Counted from the stretch's first letter, positions 6,600-17,871 are shown. The stretch: DNA of 64,000 nt from DTPU01 sp963827855 (GCA_963827855.1 CAWHBY010000001.1:806001-870000); one strand, 5' to 3'. The notes: generated by a model not told the origin, from the letters alone. Numbers and translations are program-made.

Positions 6600-8723
6600 A
6601 TGAGAATAACCGAGGCAGGCGTCTTAGGGGCGGCTGTGCTGGGGGTCTGCATCGCCGGTGTGGGATGCAACAACAAGTTACTGGACCCTTCGCAGGTCGG
6701 TCGATTCCGCCCTACTCCCGCGATCAACGTCATCCTGGATTCCCTGGGTGTGGCTGAAGAGACCCCTGTGCCGTGGCAGGCAGCGGAGGACCCACAGCCG
6801 AGTGACATCGTCTCCGAACAGGGTGACTACGTGCTCTGCAGAGGAGACGTCATCCGGGTTTCCATCTTAGAGCTCTACGCCGAGAACCAGATGGTCACCA
6901 ACCAGTACATCGTGAATGAATCGGGGAAGGTGTCGATCCCCGATGTGGGCGTCGTCCAAGCCGCGGGCATGACCGAGACCCAGTTTGAGGAGTCCATTCG
7001 GAGGATCCTCTCGCCCAACATCCTGAAGAATCCCTCTGTGTCGGTGGCGATGCTCAATTCGGAGCAGAGGACCTTCTCCGTGATCGGCGATGGTGTCGAT
7101 GCACCCGGCCGGCACATCATTCCGCGGAATGACTTTCGTCTGACCGATGCGCTGGCCATGGCGAGGGGACCCCGTCAGTTCAACGTCAGCAACATCTACA
7201 TCTCTCGCCCTGTCCGCAGCAGCCAGACGGCCCAAGCGATGCCGTCCACCCAGGCGATGGAAGGCCAACCCCTTCAGGACGTGACGCCCGCGATCAGGGA
7301 GGGTGTCGGCCCTGCCGCCCGCACGGCAGTGACCGGCCAGGCGCCGGCGTCCCAGGCCCGGTCGAGCCACTCCATTGCGTCGGAGCGGGCCCTGGTGGGC
7401 ATGATTCCACCTGCCCCCGGCTCCCCGTGGGGACAGGGCCCTGCCAAGGCAGACCTTTCCATGGACTTCCCAAAGGCCTACGGCCTCAGCAGTTCGTCCG
7501 AGGTCATCAGCCCTGCGAGTTTCGAGAGGGTGGACGCTGCAGGGCAGCGGTCCAAGGCCCGCTCGGATACGGGGGCATCGAGGCAGACCGGCCGATCCGT
7601 CAGCCAGCCAGACGCGGGTATCGACTGGGCGTTTCGAGATGGTCGATGGGTGCCCGTGGCTGCCACGGGCCAGGATACTGTCTCGACACAATGGGGTCAA
7701 CAGAACTCGTCCCAGGCACAGGGTCCAGCCAATCGCGTGGCCGAGCCATACAGCCAGTCTGCGGCAGCAGGCAGGTCCAATGCACCGGGTTCGGCAGCCC
7801 AGTCTCCGTTTTCAACTGCAGACGACGGCGCAGAAAGTGGGAGCGTGGAGTGGGTCTTCCGCAACGGCCGTTGGGTCCCTGTGATCACTCCGGGTTCTGC
7901 CGCTGCCAAGCCACAGCCGGACGTACAGGCTCCATCGGTAACGCGGCCATCTCAGCGACCAGAGCCTGCCCCCAGGACCGAGAGCCCACTACGGCCCTCC
8001 TACGACCCAGGGCGGACGCAGATCCCCTCCGGAACCCCGTCGGGTCCTGGCGCAGAAGGCGGCGTCGAATGGGTGTTCAGAGACGGCCGTTGGGTGCCGG
8101 TGCCGCGAGGGGGCTCAGAGACCCCGTCCAACCAGGCGCCCCAGTTCGGTCCCAGCGACCCGGTGCTTCCTTTGGATGGACCGGGGCCCAGGACCGCAGA
8201 AGGGATGACGTGGGAAGAGGCGGTCCGCTCCCGGCTGATCCGTATACCGACCGACAAGCTGCTGGCGGGTGATCCCCGCTACAATATCGTGATCCAGCCC
8301 GGCGATGCCATCCACGTGCCTGTGGACATCGTGGGTGAATGCTGCATCATGGGCAACGTGAGCCGGGCAGGGTATATCAACATCACAGGCAGACCCATGA
8401 CCCTCAAGATGGCGATCGCTGCGGCAGGCGGCCTTGGGCCGCTGGCCTACCCCAAGAAGTGCGAGGTCGTACGCCGCATTGGAGACAAGCGAGAGGAGAT
8501 CGTGCTCGTGGACCTGGACCGGATCGCTAGCGGCGAACAGCCGGACTTCTTCATCAAACCCAATGACCTGATCAACGTGGGAACCCACTTCACGTCTCGT
8601 TGGAGGGCGGTGGTCCGCAACGCCTTCCGCGCCACGTACGGATTTGGCTTCGTGTATGACCGGAATTTCGGCGACGCAGAATATGGCACCGGCTGGCCGC
8701 AATGGATCAGCCACTGGTTCTAG
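6600..8723 (+). CDS. Polysaccharide export outer-membrane lipoprotein (Wza-like, SLBB)
   Basis: The 707-residue protein starts with a lipoprotein-type signal ending GVGC (Cys23). A Poly_export domain follows (about 75-165: YVLCRGDVIRVSILE, VSIPDVGVVQAAG) with a first SLBB region (about 168-205). A second SLBB-like region lies near 565-655 (NIVIQPGDAIHVPVDIVG, GNVSRAGYINI). Between them a long Pro/Ser/Gln-rich insertion carries the motif W-x-F-R-(D/N)-G-R-W-V-P-V three times, with its first Trp at residues 343, 418 and 491. Typical Wza proteins are about 380 residues and lack this insertion. It should form the outer-membrane exit channel for the polysaccharide and heads a four-gene operon. Confidence 0.88.
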   Translation: MRITEAGVLGAAVLGVCIAGVGCNNKLLDPSQVGRFRPTPAINVILDSLGVAEETPVPWQAAEDPQPSDIVSEQGDYVLCRGDVIRVSILELYAENQMVTNQYIVNESGKVSIPDVGVVQAAGMTETQFEESIRRILSPNILKNPSVSVAMLNSEQRTFSVIGDGVDAPGRHIIPRNDFRLTDALAMARGPRQFNVSNIYISRPVRSSQTAQAMPSTQAMEGQPLQDVTPAIREGVGPAARTAVTGQAPASQARSSHSIASERALVGMIPPAPGSPWGQGPAKADLSMDFPKAYGLSSSSEVISPASFERVDAAGQRSKARSDTGASRQTGRSVSQPDAGIDWAFRDGRWVPVAATGQDTVSTQWGQQNSSQAQGPANRVAEPYSQSAAAGRSNAPGSAAQSPFSTADDGAESGSVEWVFRNGRWVPVITPGSAAAKPQPDVQAPSVTRPSQRPEPAPRTESPLRPSYDPGRTQIPSGTPSGPGAEGGVEWVFRDGRWVPVPRGGSETPSNQAPQFGPSDPVLPLDGPGPRTAEGMTWEEAVRSRLIRIPTDKLLAGDPRYNIVIQPGDAIHVPVDIVGECCIMGNVSRAGYINITGRPMTLKMAIAAAGGLGPLAYPKKCEVVRRIGDKREEIVLVDLDRIASGEQPDFFIKPNDLINVGTHFTSRWRAVVRNAFRATYGFGFVYDRNFGDAEYGTGWPQWISHWF

Positions 8724-8729
8724 AACCCT

Positions 8730-10517
8730 ATGGCCCAGACACGGATCTGTTCCACGGACCACAGGGAGGAGGGGTCTGAAGGCCGGTGGTTTGGCCTGGA
8801 CCGGTCCAACCGGGTATGGATCGCGGCTATTGCCGTGCTGTTCCTCGTGCTGTTTAGACACGAGGTGGGTCGCCTGGTCACGCGATGGCTGAATGACGCT
8901 AACTGGTCCCACGGCTTTCTCATCCCTGTGTTGAGCCTCTATTTTGTCCACCGGCGCAGAGACCGCATCCTACAGGCGCAGGCCTCCCCCAGCTTGGTCG
9001 GATGCGCACTGCTGCTGCTCTGGATCGGTGTCTACGTCTTCAATTCCGTCAGCCCATCCGGATATGCCTACCTCCGGTCCTTCTCCATGGTCATGGCGCT
9101 GGCATCGACCATCCTGTTCCTGGGGGGGTGGGCGATGCTCCGCCAGACCTGGCTGCCTATCCTGTATCTGTTATTTGCCGTGCCCCTGCCGGACCGCAGC
9201 TATGCAGCCATGACCCTTCCGCTGCGGATGGCGGCTGCGAAGGTGGCGGCCTCCTTGTTGGATCTGTTGCCTCAGGTCGAGGCCACCAGCCGGGGTGCGG
9301 TGATCGACGTGGTCTGCAAGGGGCGGGCCATGGAGCCGGCCTTGGACGTCGCTGAGGCCTGCAGCGGGATGCGTCTGCTCATGGCCATGGCGGCCTTGGG
9401 CGTTGCCCTTGCGTACATTCAGGACCGGCCAAGGTGGCATCGCGCCATCCTGCTCGTCTGCACGATCCCCATCGCAGTCCTGTGCAACCTGGTGCGAGTC
9501 ACTGCCACCGGATTCATCGCCGTCCTGATCGATCCTCGGTACGCCCAGGGCGTGGCCCACGACCTGCTGGGCCTGGCCATGTTGCCCCTGGCGCTCGGAG
9601 CCTACAGCCTGCTGGGGTGGTTCCTGGCCAGTCTGTTCGTCAGCGATACAGTCGGGGACGTGGTCGTCAGGAGGAGGTCCGATGCGTCCGAACGGCCGCA
9701 AGGAGCCAGTCCTGCGGGCCTTCCTGTCTCCGCTGAGATCGCTGCAGCGTCGCCGGTTCCCAGAGCCCCTGTAGTGCGCCCGTGTTGCCCAGTGCGTAAC
9801 GCCATTCTCCTCTGCGCAGCCCTGTTGGCCCTCTGCACGGCAGCCGTGGCGGCCTTGACCGACGACCGGGGCATCTCTCGGGGAAAAGAGGCCCTCGGCC
9901 TTCGAAGGCCGCTTGACCGGATCGATGAGTCGAGCCTTGCACCCTTTCGCATCGTCTCCAGGCTCAAGATTCAGGATACTGCCGTGCTCAAAAGCCTGGG
10001 CACCACAGACTACGTCCAGTGGGCCGTGCAGGGATCAACATCTGATGGGATTGCGGCAGGCCAGTCCGTGCTGGTCTTCATCACCTACTATGGTCGGCCC
10101 GACCGTGTACCGCACGTGCCGGAGGAGTGCTACGGAGGCGCAGGATTCCAGTGCCTCGGTGCAGAATCTGTGTCGCTGGAACTGGGTGGCCCCGGCGGGC
10201 CAAGATCCGTGGCGGCGAGGGTTCTGGACTTTGGACCGGACCGGCAGGATGCGGCGGCTGGAGCCGCGAGCATCCCGGTAGTCTATCTGTTTCGGGTCAA
10301 CGGTCGTTACGCCGCGGACCGGGACGCCGTCCGCAGGGTCCTGAATCGAGACTTCCTGTCCGGACAATCCTACTTCTCGAAGGTGGAACTCGTGTTTGGC
10401 AATGGCGGAGATCTGCCTCCGGACAAGGCCTGCGTCCTCGAGACGAGCCGGCGTCTTCTGTCTGTGCTGTTGCCCGTGCTCGAAAAGGACCACTGGCCTG
10501 AGTGGCCGCCTCACTAG
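8730..10517 (+). CDS. Exosortase fused to an EpsI-type domain
   Basis: The 595-residue protein has an N-terminal multi-helix exosortase domain (about 25-310). WSHGFLIPVLSLYF, catalytic Cys in VAEACSGMRLL (about residue 211), Arg in NLVRVTATG (about 254) and His in VAHDLLGL (about 277) give the Cys-Arg-His set of the family. A further membrane segment (about 353-372) leads to a C-terminal EpsI-like domain containing YYGRPDRVPHVPEECYGGAG. Exosortases cleave PEP-CTERM-type sorting signals during surface export. In many genomes EpsI is a separate gene; here it is fused. I find no PEP-CTERM protein in this window, so the substrates must lie elsewhere. It starts 6 bp after the export gene. Confidence 0.9.
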   Translation: MAQTRICSTDHREEGSEGRWFGLDRSNRVWIAAIAVLFLVLFRHEVGRLVTRWLNDANWSHGFLIPVLSLYFVHRRRDRILQAQASPSLVGCALLLLWIGVYVFNSVSPSGYAYLRSFSMVMALASTILFLGGWAMLRQTWLPILYLLFAVPLPDRSYAAMTLPLRMAAAKVAASLLDLLPQVEATSRGAVIDVVCKGRAMEPALDVAEACSGMRLLMAMAALGVALAYIQDRPRWHRAILLVCTIPIAVLCNLVRVTATGFIAVLIDPRYAQGVAHDLLGLAMLPLALGAYSLLGWFLASLFVSDTVGDVVVRRRSDASERPQGASPAGLPVSAEIAAASPVPRAPVVRPCCPVRNAILLCAALLALCTAAVAALTDDRGISRGKEALGLRRPLDRIDESSLAPFRIVSRLKIQDTAVLKSLGTTDYVQWAVQGSTSDGIAAGQSVLVFITYYGRPDRVPHVPEECYGGAGFQCLGAESVSLELGGPGGPRSVAARVLDFGPDRQDAAAGAASIPVVYLFRVNGRYAADRDAVRRVLNRDFLSGQSYFSKVELVFGNGGDLPPDKACVLETSRRLLSVLLPVLEKDHWPEWPPH

Positions 10518-10614
10518 GGCAAATGGATGACCCGTGAGTCCTTGCGATTCTGGAGTCTCCGAGATATAAATAGTCAGTAATCAGTAATCGGTAGTCAATC
10601 TCAAAGGATTGCCC

Positions 10615-13600
10615 ATGGCCAGAAGGAAGAGGCTCAACAAGAAGGTGGCGATCGTCGGTGTGACGGTGCTTGCGGTGATGGCGGCCCTGACCGTGCTGGT
10701 GCTGGCTACCCGCAACCGCGATCCCCAGAGACTGGCGCAGGAGGCGGATGCAGCCCTGGCGGCCGGTGATTATGACGGCGCGAGGCGGGGTCTCTCCAGG
10801 GCCTTTGACCTGGCCAAGGATCCCAACGGTCGCGTGGGACTGCTGTTCAAGATGGCCGAGGTCTACCGGCGCGCGGACGTCTGGCCCAAGGTCATGGGCT
10901 GTTGGGAGCGTATCATCCAGGAGGACCCGCAGAACATCAAGGCCCGGCTTGCCCTCCTGGAGGTCCGTGCACTGCAGGCGGACGGCCAGGCACGTCTTGG
11001 AGTGACGGACACCGGCGTATGGAAGGACGTGGAGACGCGGGCCAGCGAGCTCATGGACGTCGTGACCCGGACCGGCGTTGCGGGCAAGGACCGTGCTGAG
11101 TGGCGGGTCCTCAACTGGGAAGGGGCCGAACAGCCCGGCATGCCGGCGGCGCTCGGTCAATACCTGTACCTCCTGCGGGGCCGCGCCCTGTACCAGCAGG
11201 CCAGCGCCGGCGCAGTGGCTGCTCCAGCCCAGGGGTTGGACCGCGCAGAGGCGGATTATCGCAGGATCCTGGAGTCTGATCCCACTGTGGTGGAGGCCTA
11301 TCGGTACCTGTCCAAGGTGGCGGCGGAGCGGGCCAGGCTTCAGGCGGCCGCAGGCAACGCGGCCGGCCAGGAGAAGAACCTGGCAGAGGCGGACCGCATT
11401 TTGGCCGATGCCGTCAAGGCTGCAGGGTCTCAGCCCAGGAGCCACTCGGTCCTCCTCGAGAGTCGACTGGATCGGATCATCAAGGAAGGTCCTGACGACA
11501 CCCTGCCCCAGAGACTCCGCTCCATAGAGCCACAGTATGCAGAACTGGTCCGTTCTTTCGACTCCAGTGCAGAGGTCCTTGGATTGGCGGCCAAGTTCTA
11601 CTTTCTCCAGGCCTACTACCAGGGACCGGGCCAGAGGTCCGCTTACCTGGACAAGGCCTTGGACGCGGCTCGCAAGGCCGCGGATCTGGACAAGACGAGG
11701 GTCGAACACATCCTGGCGATGGCCGAGCTGTACAGCCGCAGGGCCGTCCTCCTGGATCATCCTGAGGAGGTGATGGAGGCCACGGCCGCAGCCCGTAGGG
11801 CACTGGATCTGGCCAGCGTCAAGGAGACCTCAGGACCCCTGGCCTACGTGAACAGGTCCAATGCCTATGGCGTTCAGGTCTTCCTGGCCCACGTGGCCAT
11901 TGATCAGATATTGCAGGCTGACGCGGCCGGCATTGCCCGGGCTCGTGGGCAATGGCTCAAGGAGGCGGCGGAGGCGGTCCACCAGATCGGTCAGATCATC
12001 GGCTCCGGTGACGACCCGGAGGTGCTCAAATGGACGGGTCTCCTGGCCCTCGCCCAGGGCGACACGGATCGGGCGGTGGCCCGACTGTGCACCGTGCAGG
12101 ACAAGGCCAAGGCGGCGGGTTCCGCGCGATTGCCGGATCCCTGGGTGGCCTACGTGCTGGGCAGGGTGTTCATGGAAGGGCAGGAACAGGGCCAGGCTGC
12201 CCGGTTCCTGGCCGAGGCGCTCCGCGGAGGCGTGGGTTTCAGCCGGCCTTCGGCGATCCTGGACTATCTGGAGGTCTTGGGTCGGCTGGAGATGTGGACT
12301 CACGTGACCTCCCAGGCCAACGCCTACAACGTGGACAACTACGACCGGCAGTTTGGGATTTGCCCGCGAAGCCGGGCGCTCCGCATCCGGGCACTGATCG
12401 GCACCCATCGGATCCCGGAGGCAGAGCAGGAGGTGGCCAGGCTGGACGGCCGGGATGCCGCCACGATCGAGCTGAGGCTGACCCTCTTGCAGGCCAAGCT
12501 GCGGCAGACGCAGGGGGCCTGGGCCTCCGCCTCCATCGGTGAGGGCCGGCAGCCTGCAGCAGGTGGGCAGTTGATGTCCGCAGATCCGGTATCGCAGCAG
12601 ATCCGCCAGCTCCGCGATCAGGAGGTAGAGCTGGTGTCTCAGGTGCTGGAGACCGATCCCGCCAGGGTCAGCGAACCGGTGATGCTCTCGGCTTGTCAGA
12701 CGCTGGCAGAACAAGGAAGGATCGGCGAGGCGAAGCAGATGGCGGACCGCTATCTGGCCGTCCGGCCGCAGAGCGCTGCACTCCTGCTCCAGCGGGCGAT
12801 CCTGGATGAACCGGACCCGAGAAACGTACCCCAGACGCGACGGGACGCCCTCTTCGAGCCGACCATGCTCAAGTTGACCGATCCCAGGCGGCGATCTGCG
12901 GAGCTGATCTCGTTCTATCAGCACACAGGCAGGGTGCAGGATGCCGTGGCTCTCGCCCTGAAGGCGATCGACGACGACTTGCAGCAGCCGGGGCAGGCCG
13001 CTGACGAACCGGCGATCCGTGCCCCCTATGGCCGCTCTGGATCACTGGCCGCGGGATACGTCTTCGACGTCGCCCTCGAGCGAAAGGACTGGTCTCTGGC
13101 CAGCCAGGTCCTGGACAAGGTCCGCAAGGGCGACCTCGATGGATGCCAGGGCAGGGTCTTCGAGGCCCGGCTGGCCCATGCGCAGGGGGATCTCCAAGAG
13201 GCCCTGGCCAAGATGAACGCGGCCCTGGAACAGCGTCCGGTCTTCTCTCAAGGATACCTCTTCCGAGCCGCTATTCAGGAGGCCATGGGTCGTGATCAGG
13301 CCAGCCAGCAGGACCTGGATCGTGCCTCGCAGTTGGCTCCCGCCAGTCCTGCGGTGGCCGCCGGAGTGGCGAAGTTCCTCTTTAACCGCAACCACAGGCT
13401 CGGGACTGCGGTCACGGAAGATCAACGGACCGAAGCGAAACAGGCCCTGGAGAAGGCCATCCGGCTCGCCCCCTCGGACCTGGGTCTGCTGACCCTGTAC
13501 GCGGAGACGGTTCGTCCGACCGAGCCGCTCAAGGCCCTCCAGATCTATCAGATCATGCAGCGTCAGCAACCCCGCGTAGAGACCGCCGTGGCGATGGGGA

Positions 13601-15572
13601 CCCTGGCCACGAGTCTGGCCGGCGCAGAGTCCCAGGCCTCACGCAAGGCGGCCCTGCTGGATGTGGCCCATGCTGCGTTCGAGGGGGCCTATGCGGCGGA
13701 GCCCAACAGTCCCGCGGTCATTGAGGGATACCGCCGCTACTGGCTGGTCTCAGGGCGACCCGACAAGGCGGATGCCCTATCGGCGCAAGTCCAGGATCCG
13801 ATCGGGCCCTGGCAGGACTGGGTCCGGCAGGGGAAGGTCGGCCAGGCCAAGGCGGTTCTGGAGCAGGCACTGGCTCGCGACCCCAAACGACTGGAGGCCC
13901 TGCAGGGCCTGGCCTTGATCGCGGAGATGACCCGCGACCTGGCGCAGTGGAGAAACACACGGATGCCCTGGTGGCTGCACGGGACACGGCACAGGGCCGG
14001 ATCGACCAGATCATGGTCCTGCTGCGGTCAGGGCTTGTCCATCAGTGTGGCGATCGCCTGGAGCAGCTCAAGACGCGGTACCCGAGTGAGCCAAGGATTG
14101 CCCTGGTGGAGGCACAGGTGAGCCTGCGGCAAGGCAAGTTGGTCAAGGCCAAGACCCTCGTCGACCAAGTCCTTCAGGTGCAGGAGGGAGCCGCTGAGGC
14201 CTGGTTGCTCAAGGGACAGATCTGCCTGTGGCTGGGGGACATGGACTCGGCGATTGGGGCACTGAACCGGGGCAAGACCATGGGCGATGGCACCCGTGCA
14301 GGGCTGATCCTGGCCCAGGCCTACCGGATGTCCGGACGGCCGGAGGACGCGATCGCGGAGCTCAAATCCCTGCTGGCTAGTCCGTCCGCTGCCTGGCAGG
14401 CGGCCGTGACGCTCGAGGGGATATACAGCAGGCTGGCCAGGACTGCGGATCTGGCGGACCTCTACAGCCAATCAGACCGCCTGTTCCCCGGTGAGACCTA
14501 TTGGAGCAATCGGGCTGCGGCCTTCGAGTTCTCACGGGGCGACTACTCAAAGGCCGCACAACTCTACGCCAGGTGCTGCAAGCCCAAGACAGGACCCGCC
14601 GGAGGCCAGCCAGAGGCCGGCTCGACGTCGGGCGCCAACCCTGTGGCGGCCTGGGATGGCTACTTCGAGGCCCGGATCGCCGCTGCAGGCAGCAGTCTTG
14701 ATCCCCTCCGCGCCGTGATTCGCGAGGTGACCGACCTTCCTGACAGTCCCTACAAACACATCCTCCAGTGCAGGGCAGCCCAGGCCCGCGTCAAGCTCGG
14801 CGAGAGCCAGGCGGCCGCAGAGGACTGCCGTCGGATCATGCAGGCCGCAGGATCGAACCCAGAGGCCTTGTCTGCGATGGCGAGGCGCCTGGTCGATGTC
14901 CTCGGGCCTGAGGAGATTGGCCGGCAGGCGCAGCAGGTCATCGCCACTGATTCGAACTCCCTGGCCTGGCACCTGGCGGCCCTGCAGGCGGCCCTGGCTC
15001 GACAGAGGTACGATGACGCGGTGGCAGAGGCGGACCGGTGTCGGCTGTTGGCAAAGCAGGGCGATCCCTCCGAGTTGGCCATCCTGTCTCAGCGGGCCCA
15101 GGTGCTGACCCTGGCCTTTGAGCAGACCTCCGATAACCGGTACCGCCAGGAGGGGATCGCCCAGTACGAAAGTCTGTCGTCCAAAATGCCGAACCATAGC
15201 ATTGTGCTCAATAACCTGGCCTATCTGCTGGCTCAGAGCGGTACAGGACTGGCGCGGTCGCTCGAGTGTGCCAAGAAGGCCTACGAAGGGATGCCCAACA
15301 GTCCCATAATCCTGGACACATACGGTTATGTCTTGTACAGGCACGGTCGCTATCAAGAGGCCATGGAGCTGCTATCGGCCGCATGTCAGCAGTTCCAGCT
15401 CGACGACCTGACCGTGCCGCCCGACGTGTATGAACACCTGGGCATGATCCGGGAGGCCATGGGCGAAAAGGAGAAGGCGCGGCAAGCGTTCCAGCAGGCC
15501 CTGGAGGGGGGTGCCGGACGCCTGTCGCCCAGAATGGAGTCGAATATCAAGGCGGCCTTAGACCGCCTGTAA
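10615..15572 (+). CDS. Giant TPR-repeat membrane-anchored protein of the exosortase locus, frameshifted
   Basis: A TM anchor (about 10-32: VAIVGVTVLAVMAALTVLVL) is followed by a protein made almost wholly of TPR-like helical repeats (e.g. AQEADAALAAGDYDGARRGL, GYLFRAAIQEAMGRDQASQ, LNNLAYLLAQSG). The first frame runs to 14121, but its last 60 residues are nonsense. From about 13945 the -1 frame continues with EKHTDALVAARDTAQGRIDQ to 15572. Adding one G (CAGTGGAG to CAGTGGGAG) joins them into 1652 residues. Such TPR proteins (PrsT-like) accompany exosortase-linked polysaccharide loci and may scaffold synthesis or export. AAAGGA six bases before ATG 10615 fixes the start; a TTG two codons earlier is less likely. 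Confidence 0.85.
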
Positions 15573-15645
15573 CCCTGACGGCTGTTGGGTAGGGCCCACG
15601 GCTGGAGCCCTGGAAGGACCCGTGCAGCGGCAATAGGAGCATGGA

Positions 15646-17871
15646 ATGACGGAAAGAGGACCCATAGCGGCGCCCAGACCACCTGCATCCGTGGTCAGAT
15701 CGCACGGGGTCCCTTCACCGGGAAGGCCGCATCTGACGCCCAGGCAACTGATTGCAGTGTTCCGCCGCCATCTGCTGCTGATTCTCCTCATGACCCTCCT
15801 TGGGGCCGGACTTGGCGCTGGTGCATGGATGCTGCTGAGAAAGGCCCTGCCCAGCTACACGGCTCAGGCCTACATCGAGGTCCTGCCGCCCGTCCAGGAA
15901 GACCCCATGGTCATCACGAGCGTCCAGGTCAACAAGGACATCCGCTATACCAGCCGCGTGACGATCGCCAGTCTCATCCGCGAGCAGGGGACCCTGGAGC
16001 AACTGCTCAAGTCGGACAAGGTCAAGCAGACCCAGTGGTTCACCCAGGAGGTTGGTGGGGACATACCCACGGCCACCCTCTACCTGATGAAGTACCTGGG
16101 GGCCTACGCCCAGCGCGATGCCGATTTCGTCGCGGTCTCCATGTCCTGCGGGGTCGCCAAGGAGTCTGCGGATGTCGTGAACGCCATGGCGGACCTCTTC
16201 GTCAAGTCACAGGGCAACCAAAAACGCACGGAGATCCAGGACAGCCTGGCCCAATTGGAGACGCGTCGCACCGAGGTTCAGGCAGAGCTGGACAGGGCCA
16301 ACAAGTCCCTGGACGACGTCCGCACCAAGTGGGGCATCACGGACGTCTCCAGCCAGAAGGGCGCCTTCCTGCACGAGCATCCCATCGTGAAGCGGTACAA
16401 TGAACTCCAGCTCCAGGAGAACAACCTGCTGCAGCAGATCACGCAGATGGGGGCCACGATCAAGAACCTGGACGCCCTGGCCAAGGGGCCGATCAATGAA
16501 CAGGTCGAGCGGGTCATCGAGCGGGACCCCCTGGTCGCGTCGCTGACGAGCCAGATCGCGGGCCGTCAGGCCCAGCGATCCGCCAAGCTGGCCAAGTTCG
16601 GCGAGGCCCACCGGGAGGTCGTGACGGCTGATGAGCAGATCAAAGAGCTTCAGGGGAGCTTGGCCAAGCGGAGGCAGGAGATCGCGGACCAGACCCGGCA
16701 GGGCACTCTCAAGGATGCCCAGCAGGCCCTGATGGCGATCAAGGAACAGTTGGCGGAGCTGCAGAGACTCCGCCAGGAGGCAGAGGCCAAGAAGAAGGAC
16801 TTCGATATGGCCTCCATCGACTATGAACGGATCGTGGCGGTCCGGGATGAACGGATCACCATGCTCAATACGATCAAAGGCCAGATCGAGAAGATGCGGA
16901 TCCTCCTGGACGATCCCAAGACGCCCAAGGTGGTGGTCAAGGCTTGGGCCTTGCCGCCGCTGGAGATGGACGCTTCTCGCCACTGGCTCGTGTGGCTTCC
17001 GCTGGGGACCCTGCTGGGCCTGTTGATCGGCGTTGCCATGGCCTTTGGCATGGAGCTGTTCAGCGATCTGCTGCGGACGCCCATCGACGTGACTCGATCC
17101 GTGGACGTGCCCTTGGTGGGGGTCATCCCGGATGACTCCGAGGACGACCTGCCCGACGACGTGGATCTGTATCGCGTCGTCGCCCAGGCTCCGCATTCGA
17201 TCCTGGCCGAGTCTTACCGGCGGCTGCGGACGAATCTGGAGCAGTGGGGCGGCCGGACATGGCTCATCACCGGAGGAGACTCGGGTGACGGCGTCACGTC
17301 GTCAGCCGTCAATCTGGCGATTGCGCTGGCGGCCAGCGGCAAGAAGGTCCTGCTGATCGATGGCAACTTCCGGCATCCGAACAGCCAAGCCATCTTTCCC
17401 ATGGCCCTCGGAGTCGGACCGGCAAGACCTACGGGTTTCGGCCTCAGTCACCTGCTGATGGGGCAGTGCACGATCCGTCAGTCGATCCGTCCGGCCGGCA
17501 TGGGCGCACTCTCGGTCATGGACGCGGGTCCTCTGCCGCCCCATCCGACCGAGCTGCTGGCGAGCCCGCGGATGGAGGCCTTGCTGAAGGAACTGGCCAA
17601 GGCCTTTCAACACGTGGTCATCGACAGCCCACCCGCGCTGCTGGTCAGTGACGCCAAGGTCCTGGCCCGGGCGGCTGACGCGACCGTAGTGGTCTTCAAT
17701 GCCGTCCACACCCGCAGAGGTGCGGCCCTGCGAACCCTCGAAGAACTGCAGGCCGTCAAGGCCAACGTGGTCGGCTGCGTGCTGTTTGGCGTCAAGTCCA
17801 TGAAGGGCGGCTACTATCGCCGCCAGTACAAGTCCTATCGTCGCTACCTCAAGCCACAGTTGGCGACGTAG
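15646..17871 (+). CDS. Wzz/BY-kinase-like polysaccharide co-polymerase with altered Walker A
   Basis: The 741-residue protein has the two-TM Wzz architecture: TM1 about 43-63, a long periplasmic coiled coil (about 190-425), TM2 about 447-472, then a cytoplasmic P-loop domain (about 535-720) and a Tyr-rich tail (YYRRQYKSYRRY). It should control chain length and export. The nucleotide-binding motifs are degenerate. The Walker A position reads SGDGVTSSAVN, with Val where GK(S/T) has Lys, and Walker A' reads VLLIDGNFRHP with Asn for the second Asp. Walker B (HVVIDSPPAL) is intact. AGGAG six bases before ATG 15646 marks the start. It is the last gene of the operon. Confidence 0.87.
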   Translation: MTERGPIAAPRPPASVVRSHGVPSPGRPHLTPRQLIAVFRRHLLLILLMTLLGAGLGAGAWMLLRKALPSYTAQAYIEVLPPVQEDPMVITSVQVNKDIRYTSRVTIASLIREQGTLEQLLKSDKVKQTQWFTQEVGGDIPTATLYLMKYLGAYAQRDADFVAVSMSCGVAKESADVVNAMADLFVKSQGNQKRTEIQDSLAQLETRRTEVQAELDRANKSLDDVRTKWGITDVSSQKGAFLHEHPIVKRYNELQLQENNLLQQITQMGATIKNLDALAKGPINEQVERVIERDPLVASLTSQIAGRQAQRSAKLAKFGEAHREVVTADEQIKELQGSLAKRRQEIADQTRQGTLKDAQQALMAIKEQLAELQRLRQEAEAKKKDFDMASIDYERIVAVRDERITMLNTIKGQIEKMRILLDDPKTPKVVVKAWALPPLEMDASRHWLVWLPLGTLLGLLIGVAMAFGMELFSDLLRTPIDVTRSVDVPLVGVIPDDSEDDLPDDVDLYRVVAQAPHSILAESYRRLRTNLEQWGGRTWLITGGDSGDGVTSSAVNLAIALAASGKKVLLIDGNFRHPNSQAIFPMALGVGPARPTGFGLSHLLMGQCTIRQSIRPAGMGALSVMDAGPLPPHPTELLASPRMEALLKELAKAFQHVVIDSPPALLVSDAKVLARAADATVVVFNAVHTRRGAALRTLEELQAVKANVVGCVLFGVKSMKGGYYRRQYKSYRRYLKPQLAT

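Noticed and set aside
8115..8951. Reverse-strand frame across the export-exosortase junction
   Set aside because: It has no start signal or domain and runs antiparallel to two clear genes.
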